Shown here: piece by piece, positions 54,431 to 64,000 of the stretch
Position numbering within the stretch: the first letter of the stretch is position 1
Layout: each line of letters starts with the position of its first letter
Assembly (NCBI RefSeq): GCF_030219325.1
Contig: NZ_CP126625.1
Location: 434,001 to 498,000, forward strand
Origin: Geothrix sp.
Lineage (GTDB): Bacteria; Acidobacteriota; Holophagae; Holophagales; Holophagaceae
Length of the DNA stretch: 64,000 nt
Reading direction: 5' to 3'
Position numbers and translations under genes: made by a program
Notes under the pieces: model-generated
Told to the model about the DNA's origin: nothing
Databases searched by the model: none
What the model saw: only the letters and a program-made list of their open reading frames with translations

Positions 54431-55794
54431 TCCTGCCGGGGTGGCCGTTCCTCCTGATGCTTCAGGTCGCGCCGCCTCCGCCAGCGAATCCGGACCCGGT
54501 CCGCGCCCAGGCCTCCGTGGTCCTGGTGCAGGGCCGGCTGGGCGGCTCCCGCGTCCAGCAGGGCAGCGGCGTGGTGATCGCGCCCTTCCTCGTGGCCACC
54601 AATGCCCACGTGGTGGAACGGACCCAAGGACTCACCGTCAGGCAGGGACAGTCCACCTGGGCCGTGAGCGAGGTGCGGCTGGACCGGAGCCGGGATCTCT
54701 GCCTGCTCACGGTGCCCGGCCTGACCCTCCCCCCGGCCGATCCCGCCCCGTTCCCCGTCGAACCGGGCCAGAAGGTGCTGGCCGTGGGCTATCCAGGCGG
54801 CCAGGGTCCCGTGGTATCCCGGGGGCGCCTCCGGGGCATCTGGCACCACGGTGAGGGGCACCTGCTCCAGAGTGATGCCATGACCTTGCCCGGGAGCAGC
54901 GGCGGTGGCCTGTTCGACGAGGCCGGCCGCCTGCTGGGCCTCACGACCCTGACCTTTACGCCGAGCCCCCGGCTGAACTTCTCCGTGCCCCTGGACCGGC
55001 TTGAGGCGTTGATGCTCCAGCCGGAGGCGGTGCTGGAAAACCGGATCGAGGAAGGCCGTCGCAAACGGAGCGACGACTGGTTGGAGGGGCTCTGCGAGGA
55101 TCCCCGCAACTGGCCCGCCTGGGAAGTCGCGGCCCGGCAGTGGGTCCAGGACCTGCCCAGGGACGAGAACGCCTGGCTGGCCCTGGGCCTGGCCCTGGAC
55201 CGGGCGGCCCGGGCTTCGGCCGGTTCCGGCTCCTCGCCCAACCTGCTGCCGGAGGGGGTGGAGGCCTACCGCCGATCCCTGGCCCTGCGGCGGAGCCCCA
55301 AGACCTGGAACAACCTGGGCGTCGCCCTGGATCTGCTCAACCGCTTCGAGGACGCCGAGCTGGCCTTCCATGAGGCCCTCGACATGGAACCGGGCTACGC
55401 CCTGGCTTGGTTGAACCTGGGCTGCGCCCGGATGAACGCACACCGGTTTCCCGAAGCCGCCGAGGCCTTCCGGAAGGGGCTGGCCCTGCGTCCCGACGAG
55501 GCGGATGCCTGGCTCCGGCTCGCCCATTGCCAGCGGAGCGCGGGGCGGCGGGAAGCTGCCCTGGCGAGCCTGCGGATCGCCCTCCGTTATCGGCCCCTCG
55601 TCGGCGAGCATTGGCTGGATCTCGGCCTGCTGCTGGTGGACCTGGCGCGCCTTGACGAAGCCCGGGAGGTGGGGGCGAGGCTCGACGCGATGAATCCCGA
55701 ACTGGCGGAGCGGCTGCGGGCCGCGCTGAGCCGGGTCAGATCAGGTCGTTCTTCCGCTGGCGCGGGAGCAAAAAGGCCTGGCCATCAAGGCTGA
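54427..55794 (+). CDS. Trypsin-like protease with TPR repeats
   Basis: A 455-residue protein with an N-terminal hydrophobic segment and a trypsin-like serine protease domain (about 28-200). The triad is visible as H61 (TNAHVV), the Asp in RSRDLCLLTV and the Ser in LPGSSGGGL, as in the HtrA group. At about 230-440 are TPR-like repeats (LGLALDRAARA, NNLGVALDLL, LNLGCARMNA, LRLAHCQRSAG). No PDZ domain is seen. The GTG start overlaps the stop of the upstream gene (GTGA). The likely role is proteolysis of envelope proteins; the targets are unknown. Confidence 0.85.
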   Translation: MILPGWPFLLMLQVAPPPPANPDPVRAQASVVLVQGRLGGSRVQQGSGVVIAPFLVATNAHVVERTQGLTVRQGQSTWAVSEVRLDRSRDLCLLTVPGLTLPPADPAPFPVEPGQKVLAVGYPGGQGPVVSRGRLRGIWHHGEGHLLQSDAMTLPGSSGGGLFDEAGRLLGLTTLTFTPSPRLNFSVPLDRLEALMLQPEAVLENRIEEGRRKRSDDWLEGLCEDPRNWPAWEVAARQWVQDLPRDENAWLALGLALDRAARASAGSGSSPNLLPEGVEAYRRSLALRRSPKTWNNLGVALDLLNRFEDAELAFHEALDMEPGYALAWLNLGCARMNAHRFPEAAEAFRKGLALRPDEADAWLRLAHCQRSAGRREAALASLRIALRYRPLVGEHWLDLGLLLVDLARLDEAREVGARLDAMNPELAERLRAALSRVRSGRSSAGAGAKRPGHQG

Positions 55795-55827
55795 CGCGAC
55801 GGGAATTCCTCCCGCGCGACCCAGGCC

Positions 55828-55867
55828 AAAAAAACGGCGGCGGCCCCCGAAGGGCACCACCGCCGCC
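55828..55867 (-). terminator. Terminator of recA
   Basis: On the minus strand GGCGGCGG (55860-55867) pairs with CCGCCGCC (55836-55843) around an inner hairpin-like loop, followed by seven T (55828-55834). Confidence 0.8.
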
Positions 55868-55903
55868 TGCCGACCCCTTCCAAAAGGCCGCAGCTGATGC
55901 GTT

Positions 55904-56962
<1,059 letters not shown>

Positions 56963-57064
56963 GGGGTCCTCCGGAAGGGGTGACTCCCAGTTTGAGGTAA
57001 AAAGCGAAAAAAACAAGAAATCTTTTTTCAGGTCCCGGTCCAGGCCGGCCGAAGAGGAACTGGC

Positions 57065-59466
<2,402 letters not shown>

Positions 59467-59470
<4 letters not shown>

Positions 59471-60648
59471 GTCGCTCCACCGCCCTGCTCGAGGACGCCA
59501 CGGGCATCCGCATGGCCCTGCAGCGGCTCTGCGTGGCCGGCGCCCGCCTGGACGTGGCCTACAAGGCCCAGCGGTCGGCCTACCCGATCCTCACCGAGGA
59601 CGGGGAGCGCTTCGCCTTCCGCATGCCCCATGAGGAGATCGGAGCCTGGGGCCTGAAGGCGGGGGAGAACCTGGCGGTGAAGCTCAAGGACCGCGGGCTG
59701 GAGTACGACTGCGTGGTGGCCTGCGCCGGACAGGAGATCCTGGAGGGCGTAGAGGCCTGCCTGGCCAGCATTCCCCGCGTGCTGCGCCGATCCGATCTGC
59801 ACCGCCTGGCGGATTTCATCCCGGACCGCCCCCCCAGCCAGGCCCACGCGGCCACCTTCACCAACACCCGCAACGCCCTCATCGACGGCACCGTGCAGAG
59901 CTTCGGCGAAGAGGGGCTGGAACTCGTCCTGCGCAACACCAAGCAGGACATCCGGGAGCTGCTGCGCATGGGGGAGGAGTCGCTGCTCGACGTGCCCCTG
60001 GAAGACGACTTCCGCCTGCGTGCGGCCACCACCGTGGCCTACTTCGGCGACAACCTGGTGGGCCTGCGCTTCACCAAGCAGGCCGATCCGAAGATGCTCG
60101 ACCAGTACCGCACCTGGATCCAGGACCAGCAGGTCCTCCAGGCCCAGCAGGACAAGGAGGAGTTCACGCCCCGCGGGTTCCAGGAGGCGACGGCGCGGAT
60201 CAACCGGACGGCGGCCCTGCCCACCCTCAAGCTCATCGTGGACCGGGATCCCATGATCCTGCTGCTCACGGAGAAGGAGGACTTCGCCCGCCGGCTCGGC
60301 GAGGCCCTCAGCCGCAAGTTCGGGCTGGCCTCGCTGGATCACATCAAGGGGCCGGTGAAGACGCAGCTGGGGGAAGCCGGCGGAGAGACCGGCTGGGGAC
60401 GCGTGCGCATGGTGCTCATCCACAACCAGCTGCGCCTGGCCAGCCCGCTGGAGCTCTGCCGCCAGCTCGTGGAGCAGGAGGGCTGCCCCGTGCCCGTGAT
60501 CCTCCTGGGCACCGAGGAGGAGGAGGCGAAGAAGCGCCACCACGCCGTGGCGGCAGGCGGCGTGGACTACGTGGTCGTGGAGCCCTTCAAGATCCTCGGC
60601 ATCCTGCGCAGGCTCGACGAGACTCTCAGGCTCTTCGAGGGGGTCTGA
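59467..60648 (+). CDS. PilZ-like plus receiver-like protein of unknown function
   Basis: A 393-residue soluble protein. The first half has a motif [20 protein letters not shown] that resembles a PilZ cyclic-di-GMP-binding motif with its upstream Arg residues ([10 protein letters not shown]), so it may bind a second messenger. The second half (about 275-390) looks like a receiver-fold remnant ([30 protein letters not shown]) without an obvious acceptor aspartate. Both calls are pattern recognition, not searches. The ATG overlaps the kinase stop, so the two probably act together. Confidence 0.6.
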
Positions 60649-60666
60649 GCTCCAATGGGCTGGCTG

Positions 60667-61794
60667 CTACCGCAGGGCCACGTCCCGGCCCCGCCAGTGG
60701 TTCACGCCGCGGACGCGGTCCCACAGGGCCCAGGCGGTGCCCGCCGCGAAGACCAGCGCGTTCAGGGGCCACAGGGCCCAGAGCAGGTCCATGGGGCGCC
60801 CCGTCATGCGCTGCTGCACGTCCCCAGCCAACGTCGGGACCAGCAGCCAGAGCAGGAGCGCGAGGATCGGGTGGCCGGCGCAGGGCAGCCAGAGCGGCGC
60901 GAGGCCGATCATGAGGGCCAGTGGCAGCAGGGGCGGCAGCAGCCACCAGAAGGGCAGGGCCGCCGAGTTCTTCCGCATGGCCCGCACCAGCTCCCGAAGA
61001 CCGTGGTACATCCGCAGGTGCAGGTCCGGGCCGCCCTTGGCCACGCGGTTGATGAAGCCCGCGGCCTTCACCCGGCGGGCCAGCATCATGTCGTCGATGG
61101 CCTCCAGGGGCGCCCCCGCGTGGCCGTCCACGGCGTCGTAGGCCTCGCGACGCACCAGCGTGAAGCCACCCACGCCGCAAAAGGCCGGATGCCGGGGGTT
61201 GGGCACCTGGTGCGGGGGGACCAGCAGGAGGAAGGCCGAGGCCGCGATGGGCAGGATCACGCGCTCCGCCGGGCTGATGGCGTCGATGGCCGGCACCAGG
61301 GCGAGGATGTCCGTGGGCTGGGCCTGGGCGAAGGCCATGGCCCGGCGCAGCAGACCGGGCGCCGCCTGCACGTCGCCATCCGCAAAGAGCAGCCAGGCCG
61401 CGGCCAGGGCCTCGGGCTGACGCGAGGCCAGGTCCAGGGCATGGTTCTTCCCCAGCCAGCCCGGCGGCAGGGCATCGTTGCGCAGCACCCGCAGGCGCTC
61501 CGGCTGGGCGGTCTGGCGTTGCTGGAGGATCTCCGTGCTGCCGTCGGTGGAGCCATCGTCCACCACGAGGATCTGCAGGGCCGGGTAGTCCTGGGCCAGC
61601 CAGGAATCCAGGGCCGCGGGCAGCTCCGCCGCCTCATTGCGCACGGGGATGCAGAGACAGACCGTGGGTGGCTGTGGTGGGAGCGCCGGATCCGGCTCCA
61701 GCTCGGGCAGCCGGGCCCAGTGGCGGCGCAGGAGGGCCAGCGCGGCGAGGATGCTGCCCGCCGAACCCCAGGATGCCGCTTCCAGCCAGACCAT
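60667..61794 (-). CDS. Membrane-associated GT2 glycosyltransferase
   Basis: A 375-residue family 2 glycosyltransferase with an N-terminal hydrophobic helix, a GT-A domain (about 45-270: CIPVRNEAAELPAAL, VVDDGSTDGS, LFADGDVQ) and two to four C-terminal membrane segments (about 285-365). The layout resembles the CrtQ/HpnB group that acts on carotenoid or hopanoid-type lipids, but the acceptor cannot be told. It is convergent with the PilZ/receiver-like gene and divergent from the antiporter. Confidence 0.8.
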   Translation of the reverse strand: MVWLEAASWGSAGSILAALALLRRHWARLPELEPDPALPPQPPTVCLCIPVRNEAAELPAALDSWLAQDYPALQILVVDDGSTDGSTEILQQRQTAQPERLRVLRNDALPPGWLGKNHALDLASRQPEALAAAWLLFADGDVQAAPGLLRRAMAFAQAQPTDILALVPAIDAISPAERVILPIAASAFLLLVPPHQVPNPRHPAFCGVGGFTLVRREAYDAVDGHAGAPLEAIDDMMLARRVKAAGFINRVAKGGPDLHLRMYHGLRELVRAMRKNSAALPFWWLLPPLLPLALMIGLAPLWLPCAGHPILALLLWLLVPTLAGDVQQRMTGRPMDLLWALWPLNALVFAAGTAWALWDRVRGVNHWRGRDVALR

Positions 61795-61831
61795 GCTTCA
61801 GCCTAGCCTGAGGGGTCACCCCCGAGGCAGC

Positions 61832-63073
61832 ATGTCCTTCGCCCTCCTGATGCACGACCCCCTGGCCGGCACGCTGATGCTGCTGGCGCTGCTGTGGCTG
61901 TCGGCCAAGGTGGGGGGCGAGCTGGCGGTGCGCCTGAAGCTTCCGGCGGTCACGGGGGAACTGGCGGTGGGGCTCGCGCTCACGGCGCTGCACCGCTCCT
62001 GGCCCCTGTTCCCGGACGTGGCGGCCTCCCCGGCCACGGAGCTGCTGGGCGGGCTCGGCGTGGTGGTGCTGATGTTCGCCGTGGGCCTGGAGTCCACGGT
62101 GCCGCAGATGCTGAAGGTGGGCGTGGCCTCCCTGCGGGTCGCGCTGATCGGCGTGGTGGTGCCCATGGCCGCGGGCCTCGCCGGGGCCTGGCTGCTGCTG
62201 CCCCAGCGCTCGCCCTTCGTGCTGGACCTCTTCATCGGCGCCTGCCTCTGCGCCACCAGCATCGGCATCTCCGCCCAGGTGCTGCGGGAGAAGGGCGCCT
62301 CGGATTCCCTGGAGGGCCGCATCATCGTGGGCGCCGCCGTGGTGGACGACGTTCTGGGCCTGCTCGTGCTGGTGGCCGTGTCCGGCCTGGTGGGCGCGGC
62401 CGCTGGTGGCGGCGCCGTGGGGCCGGATCTGGCGAAGACCCTGGCCCTGGCCCTGGGTTTCCTGGCAGCGGCGCTGACGCTCGGCCGCCTGCTCACGCCG
62501 AGGCTCTTCCAGCTGGCCAGCCGCTTCCGGGGCGAGCAGGTGCTGCTGCCGCTGGGACTGGGCTTTGCCTTCCTGCTCGCCTGGCTGGGCAACCTCGCGG
62601 GGCTGGCCTCCATCGTGGGGGCCTACGCCGCCGGGCTCATCCTCGAGCCGGCGCACATCGTGGATCTGGAGCACCGCGAGCGGCACACGCTGGAGGAACT
62701 GGTGCATCCGCTGGTGACGGTGCTCTCGCCCCTCTTCTTCGTGCTCATGGGCGCCAAGGTGGATCCCGGCGCGCTCTTCAAGCCCGCGACCCTGGGCTTC
62801 GCCCTGGTGCTGGCCCTGCTCGGCGTGGTGGGGAAATACGTCGCCGGCTACGGCGGGGGTCGGGGTATCCGCGCCGCCGTGGTGGGCTGGGGCATGGTCC
62901 CCCGGGGCGAAGTGGGCCTCATCTTCGTGGCCGCTGGCGCCCAGCTCCATCTGAACGGCGTGCCCCTGCTCAGCGCCGAGGTCCAGGCCGGCATCATCGG
63001 CGCCCTGCTGCTCACCACCGTGGCCGGGCCCGTGGGGCTGGGGTGGGTGCTGCGATCGTCCCCTTCCGCCTAA
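61832..63073 (+). CDS. Kef/CPA2-type monovalent cation:proton antiporter
   Basis: A 413-residue membrane protein with about 12 hydrophobic segments. Family marks are GVVVLMFAVGLESTV, GACLCATSIGISAQVL and the following VVDDVLGLL that holds the ion-binding Asp pair. No cytoplasmic TrkA domain is attached. It exchanges protons for Na+ or K+. GAGG precedes the ATG at 61832; the frame runs upstream over the glycosyltransferase gene and is not coding there. Confidence 0.88.
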   Translation: MSFALLMHDPLAGTLMLLALLWLSAKVGGELAVRLKLPAVTGELAVGLALTALHRSWPLFPDVAASPATELLGGLGVVVLMFAVGLESTVPQMLKVGVASLRVALIGVVVPMAAGLAGAWLLLPQRSPFVLDLFIGACLCATSIGISAQVLREKGASDSLEGRIIVGAAVVDDVLGLLVLVAVSGLVGAAAGGGAVGPDLAKTLALALGFLAAALTLGRLLTPRLFQLASRFRGEQVLLPLGLGFAFLLAWLGNLAGLASIVGAYAAGLILEPAHIVDLEHRERHTLEELVHPLVTVLSPLFFVLMGAKVDPGALFKPATLGFALVLALLGVVGKYVAGYGGGRGIRAAVVGWGMVPRGEVGLIFVAAGAQLHLNGVPLLSAEVQAGIIGALLLTTVAGPVGLGWVLRSSPSA

Positions 63074-63086
63074 AGGAGTCGCTGCG

Positions 63087-64000
63087 ATGACCACCATCTC
63101 CTCGAGCCTCAGAACGGTCGTCGTGGCCCTCCTCTGGACCGGAATCCTGGCTGCCCAGCCCACCCTGCAGCAGGTGTGGGCGCGCCATGACCAGCTAGCG
63201 CTCCAACTCACCGAGAACCCTGCTCCTTTTGATCCGGGATGGGCCCATGTATTCACAGGACGGCGGGGTCGGACTGTCCGGGGCTGGGATGTGGGGGCAC
63301 CGACAGCCCCGGTGGTATTGCACTGGGGCGGAGGCCCTGGGTTGGAACTGCGACCCGACCACTACCTCTCCGGGCATAGCGTGGGGGTGGCCCTGCGGCA
63401 CGTGTCTGTGGACCAGCCAGGAACCGGCGGCTCCGCCTGGATACCCGGCTGGAAACCTGAGGACACGGTGGATGACGCCGCCGAGTTTCTCCGCCTGCGG
63501 GGCATCACGGAGCCGGTACTGCTGGAGGGATGGAGCTGGGGTTCCACCATGGCCCTGCTTTTCGCGCAGCGGCATCCGCGCCTGGTGCGGGGGATCGTCA
63601 TCGGTGGTATGTGGACCAACACAAGGAAGGAAGTCCGGGCCTACCTTGATGCCGATGGTGCCCGAGCCTGGATGCCCGGCTGGACGGAGCAGTTCAGTGT
63701 CTTCACGAATGGACACGGCTCCGCCTGCGACCTGCATCGGGCCATCCGCGAAGGTGCGGGCGGCGGGACCCTGGCGGAAGCCTACGACGCGGCGGAGTCC
63801 GAACAGGCTGGTTCTGGCCAGATTCCCCGCCAGCCCCTGCCAGGGCCAATTCCGCGCGTTTCATCGCCGACCCCAGTGGACATGGAGACCGAATCCGACG
63901 AGACCATTCGATTCGCCTACATCGAGTCCGAGATGATGTGCCGCGGCCAGAGAGGGATATGGCGCCTTCGGCTGCAGTTTCCTAGGCGCCTGGCCTCCGT
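63087..64000 (+). CDS. Proline iminopeptidase-like alpha/beta hydrolase (cut by window end)
   Basis: A partial protein of at least 304 residues with a signal-like start (VVVALLWTGILAAQ). Alpha/beta-hydrolase motifs are visible: HWGGGPG for the oxyanion hole, DQPGTGGS and the nucleophile elbow GWSWGSTMALLFAQRHP, which is the arrangement of S33 proline iminopeptidases. It would release N-terminal residues, mostly proline, from peptides. AAAGGAG precedes the ATG. The frame is still open at the end of the window. It is 13 bases downstream of the antiporter. Confidence 0.8.
   Translation, partial: MTTISSSLRTVVVALLWTGILAAQPTLQQVWARHDQLALQLTENPAPFDPGWAHVFTGRRGRTVRGWDVGAPTAPVVLHWGGGPGLELRPDHYLSGHSVGVALRHVSVDQPGTGGSAWIPGWKPEDTVDDAAEFLRLRGITEPVLLEGWSWGSTMALLFAQRHPRLVRGIVIGGMWTNTRKEVRAYLDADGARAWMPGWTEQFSVFTNGHGSACDLHRAIREGAGGGTLAEAYDAAESEQAGSGQIPRQPLPGPIPRVSSPTPVDMETESDETIRFAYIESEMMCRGQRGIWRLRLQFPRRLAS

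Noticed and set aside
57006-57029. A-rich/T-rich inverted repeat in the recA promoter as a LexA box
   Set aside because: It is plain A and T tracts without the GC-bearing core of any LexA box I know.

Overview
The window is high-GC bacterial chromosome with strong third-position GC, dense genes and no phage, insertion sequence or CRISPR array. The gene content suggests an anaerobic, respiring Acidobacteriota of the Holophagae type, Geothrix or Holophaga-like. The reasons are an OmcA/MtrC-family decaheme cytochrome with a porin and two small multiheme lipoproteins, pyruvate:ferredoxin and indolepyruvate:ferredoxin oxidoreductases, an ADP-forming acyl-CoA synthetase, and several CHASE/PAS hybrid kinases. 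The genus is an inference; no 16S gene is present.

Layout. 1-5 kb: a threonine operon (thrA-thrB-thrC, stop and start codons overlapping) behind what looks like a Thr-rich leader peptide and terminator. 5-11 kb: a monoheme cytochrome, an M28 membrane peptidase, a GDPD, an HDOD response regulator with an apparent frameshift near its 3' end, and a FAD-linked oxidase. 11-13.5 kb: a CHASE-PAS hybrid kinase. 13.5-17.1 kb: pyrH, tsf, rpsB, rpsI and rplM on the minus strand, with a displaced synonymous copy of the last 22 pyrH codons beyond the pyrH stop. 17-22 kb: a PseG-like hydrolase, a membrane protein, a gamma-carbonic-anhydrase-like protein, an aminotransferase, tRNA-Val and efp. 22-30 kb: a Crp-family regulator, moeA, an Rrf2 regulator, a YwiC-like protein, and an operon iorA-iorB-acyl-CoA synthetase. 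30-36 kb: the porin-cytochrome cluster and a helix-hairpin-helix protein. 36-45 kb: two convergent Rrf2 regulators and an operon of a hemerythrin-NfnB/NfnA-like triple fusion, nifJ and a DHOD-like protein. 45-52 kb: a second CHASE hybrid kinase, a small unknown gene, and pheA-aroF behind a Phe-rich leader peptide and terminator. 51-64 kb: asparaginase, moaA, an unknown protein with a protease-TPR protein, recA, a PAS hybrid kinase with a PilZ/receiver-like partner, a GT2 enzyme, a Kef-type antiporter and a truncated proline iminopeptidase-like hydrolase.

How it fits together. The 22-46 kb half reads as an anaerobic energy block. Oxidation of pyruvate and of aryl-pyruvates yields reduced ferredoxin and acyl-CoA. 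The synthetase converts acyl-CoA to ATP, the Nfn-like fusion links ferredoxin to NAD(P)H, and the porin-cytochrome cluster could carry electrons to the cell surface. A palindrome of the form GTGAC-N4-GTCAC recurs upstream of the Crp-like gene, two of the three Rrf2 genes, the ior/porin intergenic region and the Nfn fusion. The Crp-like protein carries the matching R-E-x3-R recognition helix. This suggests one regulator spans the block, but it is untested.
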